A stretch of DNA of 64,000 bases. Source: Mycolicibacterium sp. HK-90. GTDB taxonomy: Bacteria > Actinomycetota > Actinomycetes > Mycobacteriales > Mycobacteriaceae. The notes beneath the pieces are model-generated. The model had not been told where the DNA came from. It saw only the letters and a list, made by a program, of their open reading frames with translations, and did not search any database. This document shows, piece after piece, positions 35,469 to 43,906 of the stretch. A program made the translations under genes and the position numbers. Where the stretch lies: contig NZ_CP129613.1 in assembly GCF_030486405.1 (NCBI RefSeq), positions 6,076,001 through 6,140,000 on the forward strand, written 5' to 3'. Position 1 is the first letter of the stretch. Each line of letters starts with the position of its first letter.

Positions 35469-36803
35469 TCAGTCAGCCGCCGGCATCCGGTTCCAGTGCG
35501 GGATGAGCAGCAACATCGCCAGGAACGCGGCGGCGGCGAATCCGTAGAACAGCGCCGACGTGTTCAGGTAGCCGGGCAGCAGACCGCCGAGGATCGCGCC
35601 GACCGAACCGCAGCAGTTGATGAAGCCGGCCGCGGTGCCCGCGTGCTTGGAGGTACCGAAGTCGACCGCGGCGACGCAGGAGATCATCGCGTCGGCGCCG
35701 TACACGCTCAGCCCGATGAGGCCGAGCACCAGCACCATGATCCAGGCACTGCCGGTCGCGGTGAGCGGGGCGAACAATGCCAACACCGCCACCAGGACGG
35801 CCAGGCTCAGCACACACGCCGGCACCCGGCGCGCCTTGAACACACGGTCGGAGATCCGGCCCAGCAGGATCGGGGCGACGACGCCGGCGACACCGAATGC
35901 CACCGGGATGGTGACGGCCTGGAACTTGTCGCCGTCGGCCAGCCGCTCGGCGACGATCACCGGGCCCCACAGCAGGATTGCGTAGCGGGCCGGCTTGAGC
36001 AGGAAGTACGACGCGCCAAGGGTTCTCACCATGCTGTCACCCAGCACCGCCTTCAGTGACTCGCGCCATGACACCTTAGGTTCGGCGACCGCCTCGGCCT
36101 CGGGCGAGTCATCGAGCTCGACACCTTCTCGCGCGTCCTGGGCGGCCCGGAACTCCTCGATCGGCGGCAACCCGACATCCTGGGGGCGGTTGCGCTGGAA
36201 CAACAGCACGAGCACGAACACCCCGAGCACGACCACGGCACCGGTGAAGAAGGCAGCCCGCCACGAACCGAACACGTCGTAGGCGGCCCAGCCCAGGATC
36301 GGCGCGGCCACCAGGCCACCGAACGCGTAGTTGGTGCTCCACAGGCCGAGAACACGGCCGCGTTCGCCGATCGAGAAGAACTGGGCCATGTTGCTCAACG
36401 TCCCCGACCAGCCGGTGGACTGGGCCAGGCCCTGCACGATCATCAACGGCAGCAGGAACACCAGCGCGGGCAGCAGGCCCATGAACACGGTGGCGACGGC
36501 CGATATCGCCAGGCCGCCGAGGATGACGACCCGGGGACCGAAGCGGTCGGAAACCTGGCCCCAGACGAACTGCCCGGCCGCGTACGCCGCCAGATAGGCG
36601 GCGTCCAGGTTGGCCAGGGTGCTCTTGGTCAGGGTGGTGGACAGAATGGGATCTTCGAGAATGCCGAGCTTGGCCACCGAGAAGGCCTGCCGGGTGAAAT
36701 AGAAACCGGCATAAGCGATCCAGGTGACCGCGAAGATCTGGAAGCGCCAGCGCCGGTAGCGCGGAACGGTCGTCGGGGCGGCGGATGCCGTTGCGTGGGT
36801 CAT
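35469..36803 (-). CDS. MFS transporter, organophosphate:phosphate antiporter-like
   Basis: 444 residues with about 12 membrane helices. The first helix region RYRRWRFQIFAVTWIAYAGFYFTRQAFSVAK (cited in part) is characteristic of the OPA family (GlpT/UhpT), whose members exchange phosphate for phosphorylated compounds. A charged loop of about 45 residues (EEFRAAQDAREGVELDDSPEAE) separates the halves. In this cassette it probably imports a phosphonate or similar anion. It is downstream of the HAD gene on the same strand; a hairpin at 36925-36960 lies between them, so it may be separately or only partly co-transcribed. Confidence 0.85.
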   Translation of the reverse strand: MTHATASAAPTTVPRYRRWRFQIFAVTWIAYAGFYFTRQAFSVAKLGILEDPILSTTLTKSTLANLDAAYLAAYAAGQFVWGQVSDRFGPRVVILGGLAISAVATVFMGLLPALVFLLPLMIVQGLAQSTGWSGTLSNMAQFFSIGERGRVLGLWSTNYAFGGLVAAPILGWAAYDVFGSWRAAFFTGAVVVLGVFVLVLLFQRNRPQDVGLPPIEEFRAAQDAREGVELDDSPEAEAVAEPKVSWRESLKAVLGDSMVRTLGASYFLLKPARYAILLWGPVIVAERLADGDKFQAVTIPVAFGVAGVVAPILLGRISDRVFKARRVPACVLSLAVLVAVLALFAPLTATGSAWIMVLVLGLIGLSVYGADAMISCVAAVDFGTSKHAGTAAGFINCCGSVGAILGGLLPGYLNTSALFYGFAAAAFLAMLLLIPHWNRMPAAD

Positions 36804-36924
36804 GAGAATGCACCTCTGGTGGGCGTGCTGCAGATGTGTGCTGACGGGCCGGCGGCAGAAAGCCTAGAGAGTTGGCCGAACGTCAAAGGCAGGTTTCTCG
36901 AAAGAGAACGACGTGCTGAGCGGG

Positions 36925-36960
36925 CGGCGGTCGGGAGGCCTGGCCTGCAACCGACCGCCG
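36925..36960. terminator. hairpin between HAD hydrolase and MFS genes
   Basis: Perfect 10-base stem CGGCGGTCGG / CCGACCGCCG with a 16-base loop, 18 bases after the HAD stop codon on the minus strand. No uridine tract; either a terminator or a processing/attenuation element. Confidence 0.5.
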
Positions 36961-36978
36961 CAAGAGGTGCTTCTCGGG

Positions 36979-37677
36979 TTACCGCAGAGCTGCCACCAGG
37001 GCGGGAAGATCGGCGACGCTGTCCAGGATGTGCGTGGCGCCGGCCTCGGACAACTGCGCCCGGTTGTGCGCACCGGTCAGCACACCGATCGAGGCGCGTG
37101 CCCCGGCGCGCAGACCGCTGATGACATCCGAGGAGGTGTCACCCAGGACGAGCATCGAACGCACCGAATCGGTTTCGGTCTGCATCAGCGCGGTCAGCGG
37201 CATGTCCGGGTAGGGCCGGCCGCGCACCCCCGGAGACGGGCACAGCACCAGGTCGGCGAGGTCCTGCCAGCCCAGCGCGTCGATGATCGCCGCCTGGGTC
37301 TCGCGGGCGAATCCAGTGGTCAGCGCGGTCTTGATGCCGTTGGACCGCAACGACCGGATGGCATCCTCGGCACCGGGGATCGGGCTGCAGTTGCCCTCGG
37401 CGACCAGTTGGCCATAGCAGCGCTCGAATTCCTTGTTGGCGGCCTGCGCCTGCTCCTCGTTGCCCTTGGCAAGGTGACGGAAGACCACGATCTTGGACTG
37501 CCCCATCGTGTCGGAGACGTAGCGCAACATCTCCTCACGGTCGGCGTCGGTCTTCGACAGGCCGGCATGACGGTCGGCAGCCAGGAAGGACTGCTCGACC
37601 AGCCCGCTGTCCTCGACGGTGGTTCCGGCCATGTCGAACACGACCAGGCTGATCGGATCAGTTGTGTTGGTACTCAT
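36979..37677 (-). CDS. phosphonatase-like HAD hydrolase
   Basis: 232 residues. HAD motif I DMAGTT (VVFDMAGTTVED), motif II in LTTGFA, GRPYPDM after the cap-proximal region and motif IV LGDTSSDVISGLRAGA. The Asp-Met-Ala-Gly-Thr-Thr and GRPxPxM elements are those of phosphonoacetaldehyde hydrolase PhnX and of the phosphonatase-like group (TIGR03351 in my memory). PhnX cleaves the C-P bond through a Schiff base; this group lacks an assigned substrate, and I could not place the Schiff-base lysine. It begins 28 bases after the FAD oxidoreductase stop, in the same operon. Confidence 0.85.
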   Translation of the reverse strand: MSTNTTDPISLVVFDMAGTTVEDSGLVEQSFLAADRHAGLSKTDADREEMLRYVSDTMGQSKIVVFRHLAKGNEEQAQAANKEFERCYGQLVAEGNCSPIPGAEDAIRSLRSNGIKTALTTGFARETQAAIIDALGWQDLADLVLCPSPGVRGRPYPDMPLTALMQTETDSVRSMLVLGDTSSDVISGLRAGARASIGVLTGAHNRAQLSEAGATHILDSVADLPALVAALR

Positions 37678-37705
37678 CGGTTTATCCCTTTCAGTGGTGG
37701 ATCGG

Positions 37706-38845
37706 TCAGGCGGGTGCGGCGACTCGGGCCAGCGCGTTCTCGACGCTGGTGTAGGCGAGGCCCATGCTGGTGGTCATGCCGATACCGGTGGTGACGGTGA
37801 CGACGTGGGTGCCCTCGATGGGCTGCTCGATCAGGAACTCCTTGCCGGGCGCCGAGGTGTATACCCCCTGCCAGCGTTCGGATACTTCGATCTCCTTGAC
37901 CCCGAACAGTTTCCGTGCCTCTTCGAGGAGCACTGCGAATCCCTCCTCGGTCTGGAACGGCGGCGCCGAGATGTCGCGGTAGTGGGTGTCGCCGATCAGC
38001 AGGGAGCCGTCCGGCTGCGGGGTGTACATCTGGTGCAGGTCGATCGCGACGTAATCGGGGTGTTCGGCCCGCAGCCGCTCGGCGACGGCCGCCGTGGCGG
38101 GCAGATTCTCGAAGCCGGAGTAGCGCAGCAGCGACCACCCGGTGAACAGCGGCGCCGGCAGGGCGAAGCTCAGCGGCAGCCGGGCCCGCAACATGTGCAG
38201 CCGGCACCTCAGCAGGCCGTCCCGCTCGGCGAGGCCGGGGAACAGCCGGTCGATGTCGTAGTTGACCGTGACGAACGTGGTGCGTGCCCGCAGCGGCCCG
38301 CGCGAGGTGCGCACCACCCCGGGCTCGAACCCCGATGCCGCTGTCCGCCAATGGAAATCGACGCCTTCGCCGGCGAGCCAGCGCGCGATCGACGGGGCAG
38401 CCGTGCGGGGGTCGACCTGCAGGTCGTTGGGCAGGTACATGCCGCCGGTGACGTTGTCGGGTACCACCGGGATGCGGTCGAGGATCTCCCCACGGCTCAG
38501 CAGCCGGACCTCGGCGCTTCCCCGGGCGGCCGCGAATTCCCGCATGACCGCGAGTTCGTCGTCGTGGCGTGCGACGCAGAAGGTGCCCGCTTCGGCCGAC
38601 CAGAACCCCGCCTTGCGGGACAGGTCGAGCCAGTGCTGGCGCCCGATACGGCCGTACTCCCCCGCCACACCGGACTGCGCGGTGATGCAGGCATGGCCGA
38701 AGTTCTGGACCGAGGCGCCGACGACGCCGTCGGCATGTTCGACAACCGCGACGCTCAGACCCCGCTGGTGGGCGTGATATGCGTGCGCCAGGCCGACGAT
38801 GCCGGCGCCGACCACGACGACGTCGTAGCTCTGATGATTTCCCAT
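37706..38845 (-). CDS. FAD-dependent oxidoreductase of the phosphonate-linked group
   Basis: 379 residues from ATG 38845; GTG 38863 adds six residues and would start close to the operator. N-terminal FAD-binding DVVVVGAGIVGLAHAYHAHQRG (cited in part), DAO fold, and a C-terminal TTGIGMTTSMGLA block. It belongs to the DAO-like group I know as TIGR03364, which is repeatedly found beside phosphonatase-like hydrolases and proposed to oxidise an aminophosphonate to an aldehyde. The HAD hydrolase downstream, the organophosphate-type MFS and the GntR operator upstream support this. Substrate not proven. Confidence 0.84.
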   Translation of the reverse strand: MGNHQSYDVVVVGAGIVGLAHAYHAHQRGLSVAVVEHADGVVGASVQNFGHACITAQSGVAGEYGRIGRQHWLDLSRKAGFWSAEAGTFCVARHDDELAVMREFAAARGSAEVRLLSRGEILDRIPVVPDNVTGGMYLPNDLQVDPRTAAPSIARWLAGEGVDFHWRTAASGFEPGVVRTSRGPLRARTTFVTVNYDIDRLFPGLAERDGLLRCRLHMLRARLPLSFALPAPLFTGWSLLRYSGFENLPATAAVAERLRAEHPDYVAIDLHQMYTPQPDGSLLIGDTHYRDISAPPFQTEEGFAVLLEEARKLFGVKEIEVSERWQGVYTSAPGKEFLIEQPIEGTHVVTVTTGIGMTTSMGLAYTSVENALARVAAPA

Positions 38846-38870
38846 GCGGATACTGTGGTCCACATCACGG

Positions 38871-38888
38871 AACTTGTCAATACAAGTT
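38871..38888. promoter_or_regulatory. operator of the FAD oxidoreductase-HAD operon
   Basis: AACTTGT-CAAT-ACAAGTT, a perfect 7-base inverted repeat 26-43 bases upstream of ATG 38845. It is nearly identical to the gntR operator at 34617-34634, so the GntR regulator probably controls both. The flanking 38889-38920 stretch is AT-rich. Confidence 0.82.
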
Positions 38889-38933
38889 TGGAGTTTTTAC
38901 TACCTATCTATATAAGTTAATTTCCCGTTCACC

Positions 38934-40811
38934 TCACGGAGTGACGATGTTGAAGTCGGGGTCGGGCCGATCCAGCACCGCCAACAACGCCGGCACGGCA
39001 TCGGCGTCGCCGCTCACCTCCAACCCGGGCGAGGTCGCGTCACCGGCCAGGAATGCCAGCAGCCTGAGCTTGTCCGCCGGCCGCACCGTCGTATCCGCCG
39101 TCTGGGCATCGGCCGCCGCCCGGCGGTAGACCAGCACCCCGTTGCGCAACGTCAGCCGATAGTTGTCACCGGTGTCGCCGAACGTGACGTCGAACGTCAG
39201 GTCGAGATCCCACGCGCGGGGCCCGTCGATACTGATCGCGACGACGTCGAACATCTGCTCGGGACTCAGCTGCGCGAGCATCGTCGGCGCCGTGACCTGC
39301 CCGGCCGTGCCGAGCTTGCCCTGGCGCAGTTCGGTGGCACCGGACAGGAAGAAGTTGCGCCACGTCGCGTTCTCGGCGCCGTAGGCGAGCTGCTCGAACG
39401 TGTCTGCGTAGAGTTCGCGGGCCGCGGCGTGTTCGGCATCGGTGAACATCACATGATCGAGAAGGGTTGCCGCCCAGCGGTAGTCACCGTCCTCGAAGGC
39501 GTGGCGGGCCAGTTCGACCACCCGGTCGGCGCCACCCATCGCCTGCACATACCGCGGGCCGAGCGCCTCGGGCGGGTGCGGCCACAACCGGCCCGGGTTG
39601 CCGTCGAACCAGCCCATGTAGCGCTGATAGATCGCCTTGACGTTGTGGTTGACCGAGCCGTAGTACCCGTGGGCGTGCCAGGCCTGCTCCAGCGCCGGCG
39701 GGAGCTGGAACTGCTCGGCGATCTCGACCCCGGTGTGACCCTGGTTCAGCAACCGCAACGTCTGGTCATGCAGGTACGCGTACAGATCCCGTTGCAGGGA
39801 GAGGAATTCGACGATGCGCTCGCCGCCCCAGGTGGGCCAGTGATGCGAGGCGAACACCACGTCGGCACGGTCGGCGAAGGTGTCGATGGCCTCGGTCAGG
39901 TAGCCGGCCCAGCCATGCGGATCACGCACCAGCGCTCCGCGCAGGGTCAGCAGGTTGTGCAGATTGTGGGTGGCGTTCTCGGCCATGCACAACGCGCGGA
40001 ACTTCGGGAAATAGAAGTGCATCTCGGCCGGGGCCTCGGTCCCGGGCGCCATCTGGAACTCGATCTCGACACCGTCGATCGTGTGCTTCTCCCCGGTGCG
40101 GCGGATGTCGATGGTCGGCACGATCATCGCCACCTCACCGGTGGAGGTGCTCTGTCCCAGACCACATCCGACCTGCCCCTGCGGGCCGCGGTCCAGTTTG
40201 GGGCCGTACATATAGGTGGCGCGCCGGGTCATCGCGGTGCCGGCGTAGACGTTCTCCTGCACGGCATGTTCGACGAACCCCTCGGGGGCCAGCACCGCGA
40301 CCTTGCCCGCATCGACGTCGGCCTGGGAGGTGACACCGAGAACCCCGCCGAAGTGGTCACCGTGGCTGTGCGTGTAGATGACGGCGACAACGGGCCGCTC
40401 CCCACGGTGCTCGCGGTACAGGTTGAACGCCGCCGCGGCGACCTCGGTGGAGATCAACGGATCGATGACGATGACGCCGGTGTCGCCCTCGACGAAGCTG
40501 ATGTTCGAGATGTCCAGCCCGCGCACCTGATAGATGCCCTCGACCACCTCGTAGAGGCCCTGTTTGGCACACAGTTGCGATTGCCGCCACAGGCTGGGAT
40601 GCACCGACGTCGGTGCCTCGCCTTCCAGGAATGAGTACGCGTCGTTGTCCCACACCACCGTTCCGTCGGCAGACCGCACCACGCACGGGTCGAGCGCGGC
40701 GATGAATCCCCGGTCGGTGTCCTCGAAATCTCTCGTGTCCTCGAATGGCAGGCTCGTCAGATGGTCGCGGTGGGCGGCCTCGATCACGGCGCTGGGCGGC
40801 TTCTGCTCCAT
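38934..40811 (-). CDS. alkyl sulfatase (SdsA1/BDS1-like), Rv3762c-like
   Basis: 625 residues. Metallo-beta-lactamase domain with THSHGDHFGG, ENATHNLHN and HHWPTWGG, followed by the helical dimerisation domain (about 370-500) and a C-terminal SCP2-like domain. Such enzymes hydrolyse primary alkyl sulfates such as dodecyl sulfate to the alcohol and sulfate. No Sec signal peptide is visible, unlike Pseudomonas SdsA1, so it should be cytosolic. It follows the ACAD10/11-like kinase gene in M. tuberculosis; here the SDR-gntR-phosphonate cassette separates them. Confidence 0.92.
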   Translation of the reverse strand: MEQKPPSAVIEAAHRDHLTSLPFEDTRDFEDTDRGFIAALDPCVVRSADGTVVWDNDAYSFLEGEAPTSVHPSLWRQSQLCAKQGLYEVVEGIYQVRGLDISNISFVEGDTGVIVIDPLISTEVAAAAFNLYREHRGERPVVAVIYTHSHGDHFGGVLGVTSQADVDAGKVAVLAPEGFVEHAVQENVYAGTAMTRRATYMYGPKLDRGPQGQVGCGLGQSTSTGEVAMIVPTIDIRRTGEKHTIDGVEIEFQMAPGTEAPAEMHFYFPKFRALCMAENATHNLHNLLTLRGALVRDPHGWAGYLTEAIDTFADRADVVFASHHWPTWGGERIVEFLSLQRDLYAYLHDQTLRLLNQGHTGVEIAEQFQLPPALEQAWHAHGYYGSVNHNVKAIYQRYMGWFDGNPGRLWPHPPEALGPRYVQAMGGADRVVELARHAFEDGDYRWAATLLDHVMFTDAEHAAARELYADTFEQLAYGAENATWRNFFLSGATELRQGKLGTAGQVTAPTMLAQLSPEQMFDVVAISIDGPRAWDLDLTFDVTFGDTGDNYRLTLRNGVLVYRRAAADAQTADTTVRPADKLRLLAFLAGDATSPGLEVSGDADAVPALLAVLDRPDPDFNIVTP

Positions 40812-40929
40812 GGAGCCGAGCCTGCCACCTCAAGGTATCGGCGTCATGGATGAACCGGCGCCAACCTCGGCGTGGGAACGATCCGGCTGATCTCGTCGGC
40901 CCCACGTCCGAGCCCGCTGACGGTGGCGG

Positions 40930-41805
40930 TCATGCGGCGGCGCCCTTCTTGATGCTCTCGATGATGCGCGCGAACCCGTCCTCGCCGTGGCCCGCAGCGA
41001 TCTGGCGGTGGATCAGCCGCTGCACGACATCGACAACCTCGGTGCCGATCCCCTGGTCGCGGCTGGCGTTGACGATGTCGCTGATATCGGAGAAATTGAG
41101 GCTCTGCTGGCCGGGCACCGAATAGTCGCCGCCGTCGATGACGGTTGCGTACTCGGCGATCGCGGGCATCAGCGCCGGCAGCCACGCGGCGGTGCGGGCC
41201 GCGAACTCCTTGGCGGGCACCCCCGCCGCGCCGACCATCGCAGCGCCGTGGAAGAAGCCCGCGAACATCACGTACATGGCCGACAGGAGCGCCAGGTCGT
41301 ACAACGAGGCCATTCCCGCGTCGTCGCCGAAGTACTCAGCGCTGCCCCAGAGTTCGAGGAGCGGACGCGCGTCTTCGAACAGCGCGGCCGAGCCGCTGTA
41401 GAGGATCGCCGACTGCGGCGTCGCGATCATCTCCGGTGTCGCCATGATGCCGCCGTCGAGGTACTCGGCGTCATGCGCCGCGGCCCACCCGGCCAACTCG
41501 CGCGCCCCGTTCGGAGATGTGGTGGTCAGGTTCAGGAGGCGGCGCCCCGCCAGCCGGTCTGCCACCGGATCGAGCACCTCATGTACGGAGGCCTGGTCGA
41601 ACAGACACACCACGATGAGATCCGCGTCGAGGGCGTCGGCCGGAGTGGTTGCCACGGTGGCCCCCTCCCCGCCCAGCACGGCAGACCGAGCGGCGCTGCG
41701 ATTCCAGACGGTGGTCGGGTGACCCGCGTCCAGGGCAGTGCGGGCCAGCTGTGATCCCATCGCCCCCAATCCGAGGAAACTGACCGAATGTCGTGTCGTT
41801 GTCAT
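40930..41805 (-). CDS. imine reductase / 3-hydroxyisobutyrate-dehydrogenase-like NAD(P) oxidoreductase
   Basis: 291 residues from ATG 41805 (MTTTRHSVSFLGLGAMGSQLA); the frame continues upstream across the HxlR gene but without support. N-terminal NADP-binding GLGAMGSQLAR with WNRSAAR after it, and a C-terminal domain starting with SLYDLALLSAMYVMFAGFFHGAAM (cited in part), which is the imine-reductase/reductive-aminase pattern rather than the Lys-containing hydroxyacid dehydrogenase one. It may reduce cyclic imines; substrate unknown. Divergent HxlR regulator and a shared inverted repeat suggest induction by a reactive compound. Confidence 0.85.
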   Translation of the reverse strand: MTTTRHSVSFLGLGAMGSQLARTALDAGHPTTVWNRSAARSAVLGGEGATVATTPADALDADLIVVCLFDQASVHEVLDPVADRLAGRRLLNLTTTSPNGARELAGWAAAHDAEYLDGGIMATPEMIATPQSAILYSGSAALFEDARPLLELWGSAEYFGDDAGMASLYDLALLSAMYVMFAGFFHGAAMVGAAGVPAKEFAARTAAWLPALMPAIAEYATVIDGGDYSVPGQQSLNFSDISDIVNASRDQGIGTEVVDVVQRLIHRQIAAGHGEDGFARIIESIKKGAAA

Positions 41806-41839
41806 GCCATCATCGTCGGAGCAACGCGAACCATCCGAC

Positions 41840-41866
41840 AAGTACCCACTATTTAGTGCGATACTT
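41840..41866. promoter_or_regulatory. candidate HxlR operator
   Basis: Nested inverted repeats in the 102-base gap between the imine-reductase and HxlR genes: AAGTA...TACTT (41840-41844/41862-41866) around CACTA-TT-TAGTG (41847-41858). AT-rich in a GC-rich context, and placed so that it could control both genes. Confidence 0.6.
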
Positions 41867-41907
41867 ACCTTTTCGAAACTATTGGCCATGAGCAGTGAGG
41901 ACATCCG

Positions 41908-42246
41908 ATGACCCAATTCGGGAAGTACACCTGCGGACTGGATGCAGCCTTCGCGGTGGTGGACGGAAAGTGGAAACCGCTCATCCTCTGGGAGCTCGCG
42001 GCCGGGCCCAAACGCTTCAACGCGCTGCATCGCAGCCTGCCCGGCGTCTCCCAGAAGATGCTGACCCAGCACCTCAAGGAACTCCAGGCGCATGGTGTGG
42101 TGCACCGCGAGAGCTATCACGAGGTTCCCCCGCGGGTGGAGTACTCCATGACACCCGCCGGTCAGGAACTACTCGAATCACTTGAACCACTGAGTGATTG
42201 GGCTACCAAGCACATCGCGCTGATCTGCACCGAGGAAGCCGGCTAG
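41908..42246 (+). CDS. HxlR-family transcriptional regulator
   Basis: 112 residues, the usual family size. It begins with the typical short stretch and Cys (FGKYTCGLDAAFAVVDGKWKPLILWELA, cited in part), where the Cys near position 9 is the redox or electrophile sensor in YodB/HypR-type members. Winged helix with RFNALHRSLPGVSQKMLTQHLKELQAHGVVHR (cited in part). Divergent from the imine-reductase gene, whose expression it probably controls through the repeat at 41840-41866. Confidence 0.9.
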   Translation: MTQFGKYTCGLDAAFAVVDGKWKPLILWELAAGPKRFNALHRSLPGVSQKMLTQHLKELQAHGVVHRESYHEVPPRVEYSMTPAGQELLESLEPLSDWATKHIALICTEEAG

Positions 42247-42259
42247 CTTTCGGTCCCGG

Positions 42260-42760
42260 TCACGGCCGATCCAGCGAGTGCAGCGTGACGTCGGCCAGCA
42301 CGCCCGACGCGATCTGCGCCGTCATGTACGTGCAGTACGGCTGGCGCCTGCGATCGGTCGGTGAGCCCGGATTCAGCAGGCGCAGACCGGTTTTCGCGGT
42401 GGTGTCCCACGGGATGTGACTGTGCCCGAAGACCAGGACATCGCTGCCCGGGTACTGCCTGGCCATGCGGGCCTCCCGGCCGGTGGCCGCGCCGGTCTCG
42501 TGCACGACGGTGAATCGCAGACCCTCCAACGTCACGTCGGCCCGCTCGGGCAACCGTCTGCGTAGCTCGGCGCCGTCATTGTTGCCCCAGCACCCGATCA
42601 GGTGCGCCGCCCGCGAACCGAGCCTGTCGAGCAGGGCCGGGTCGACCCAATCACCCGCGTGGACAACAACATCTGCGTGGTCGACCTCGTCCCACACCTG
42701 AGCCGGAAGATCCTTGGCGCGCTTGGGTACGTGTGTATCGGCGATCAGCAGCAGCCGCAT
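42260..42760 (-). CDS. metallophosphoesterase, YfcE/MJ0936 type
   Basis: 166 residues. Metal ligands are visible in DTHVPKRAKDLP, HAGDWVD, GNND and FGHSHIPW, in the normal order of small calcineurin-like phosphodiesterases. In MJ0936/YfcE these hydrolyse simple phosphodiesters in vitro; the physiological substrate is unknown. A conserved KxDxP-like stretch after the first ligand (KRAKDLP) is common to the actinobacterial group. It converges on hxlR with 13 bases between stops. Confidence 0.88.
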   Translation of the reverse strand: MRLLLIADTHVPKRAKDLPAQVWDEVDHADVVVHAGDWVDPALLDRLGSRAAHLIGCWGNNDGAELRRRLPERADVTLEGLRFTVVHETGAATGREARMARQYPGSDVLVFGHSHIPWDTTAKTGLRLLNPGSPTDRRRQPYCTYMTAQIASGVLADVTLHSLDRP

Positions 42761-42841
42761 GCCAGCCGAGCCTACGTCACCCGGTCCGGTCGATCCGGGA
42801 GGCGAATCGCGGGTCTGGTCATGCGGACCTGTCGGGGCGCT

Positions 42842-42847
42842 TACACT
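42842..42847 (+). promoter_or_regulatory. leaderless -10 box of the small membrane protein gene
   Basis: TACACT, six bases (CCGACC), then ATG 42854; no ribosome site. Confidence 0.6.
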
Positions 42848-42853
42848 CCGACC

Positions 42854-43210
42854 ATGGAGCTACTACGCAACGTAGTTGTATACGCGCATCTGATCGGTTT
42901 CGCCGTCATGGTCGGCGCCTGGATCGCCGAGGCAGCGGCCCGCCGCTTCCTGATCACCCCGGTGATGACCTGGGGCATGACCCTGTCGTTGATCACGGGT
43001 CTGGCGCTGGCCGCACCGTGGCCGGCAGGCATCGTGATGAACTACCCCAAGATCGGCACCAAGCTGATCATCCTCGTGGCCCTCGGCGCCGTGCTGGGCA
43101 TCGGGACGGCGCGCCAGCGCCGCGCGGGAGGGCGGCCGGTCATGCCGCTGTTCATCGCCGCCGGCGTGCTGCCGCTGCTCGCCTCCGCGATCGCGGTGCT
43201 CTGGAACTGA
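42854..43210 (+). CDS. small integral membrane protein, function unknown
   Basis: 118 residues with about four membrane helices: YAHLIGFAVMVGAWIAEAA, WGMTLSLITGLALAAPW, TKLIILVALGAVLGIGTA and PLFIAAGVLPLLASAIAVLW. The opening MELLRNVVVYAHLIGFAVMVGAW resembles mycobacterial proteins annotated simply as conserved membrane or Fis-family proteins. No catalytic motif. A good leaderless promoter and the ATG give a clear start; the frame upstream of it is not used. Confidence 0.82.
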   Translation: MELLRNVVVYAHLIGFAVMVGAWIAEAAARRFLITPVMTWGMTLSLITGLALAAPWPAGIVMNYPKIGTKLIILVALGAVLGIGTARQRRAGGRPVMPLFIAAGVLPLLASAIAVLWN

Positions 43211-43293
43211 GGCCCGGGCCGAAGCTGAGCTGAACCTGAGACCTTCCCGTAAAGTTAACTGGCAAACAACATTTGTCGGCAGGTACGGGAACG

Positions 43294-43725
43294 ATGGGTC
43301 ACAGACACGCCATGGCAACCGCCAAGGTCATGCGCACGGCGGCATTCACCGGATGCGATTCGCCGCACAGCGACATCCGGGCACGGGTCCGGCCCGGTCG
43401 CGCGGATCGCCCGCGGCAAGCCCACCACGGCCCCTTCATGCAGCCGCGGCGACGGCGGTACGGCGGTCAGCTGAAGGCGTCGGCAACAACGGTGACCGGC
43501 CGCTCGCCGTGGATGAACGACCGGGTGACCGTGCTGCGGCGCTTCCTGGCCGACGTACACGGGCTGCACCTGCCGCCGGAACTGGCCCGGGTACAGGTGG
43601 CCGGCCACGTCGAGCTGTTGGTCTCGGTGCTGCGGCTCGACCGCCAGGCCGCCCGGCAGTTCGTCACCGACGACGTACTTCGCGAGATCGCCATCGACAT
43701 CGCGACGGCCGTCGGCTCCGAGTAG
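43294..43725 (+). CDS. hypothetical basic protein, start uncertain
   Basis: 143 residues from ATG 43294 (GGGA four bases upstream); TTG 43273 is possible. The first 70 residues are Arg/His-rich and low in structure, while the last 70 (WMNDRVTVLRRFLADVHG, PPELARVQVAGHVELLVSVLRLDRQAARQF in part) look like a compact amphipathic helical domain, so the true protein may be shorter, from ATG 43513 or so. No family recognised. A strong terminator follows 28 bases after the stop. Confidence 0.5.
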   Translation: MGHRHAMATAKVMRTAAFTGCDSPHSDIRARVRPGRADRPRQAHHGPFMQPRRRRYGGQLKASATTVTGRSPWMNDRVTVLRRFLADVHGLHLPPELARVQVAGHVELLVSVLRLDRQAARQFVTDDVLREIAIDIATAVGSE

Positions 43726-43753
43726 ATCTCGCTGACGCCGAGACCGACAAAAA

Positions 43754-43789
43754 AAATCGAGGCGCGGTCCGCTGACCGCGCCTCGATTT
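43754..43789. terminator. bidirectional terminator before the tRNA pair
   Basis: Perfect 15-base stem AAATCGAGGCGCGGT / ACCGCGCCTCGATTT, six-base loop, with an A run on the left and T run on the right, so it works in both directions: for the hypothetical gene and for the minus-strand tRNA genes. Confidence 0.88.
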
Positions 43790-43796
43790 CTATGAG

Positions 43797-43869
43797 TGCG
43801 CCCGAAGGGATTCGAACCCCTAACCTTCTGATCCGTAGTCAGATGCTCTATCCGTTGAGCTACGGGCGC
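43797..43869 (-). tRNA. tRNA-Arg (anticodon ACG)
   Basis: 73 bases, CCA not encoded. Acceptor GCGCCCG/CGGGCGC, discriminator A, D-loop with AGCTCAACGGATAGAGC, anticodon arm TCTGA-CTACGGA-TCAGA, T-loop GTTCGAATC. A34 is the target of TadA (25563-26018), giving inosine so that CGU, CGC and CGA can be read. Confidence 0.96.
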
Positions 43870-43906
43870 CTAGCGTTATTCAGTTGTGCGGTTGACAAGT
43901 CAACCG

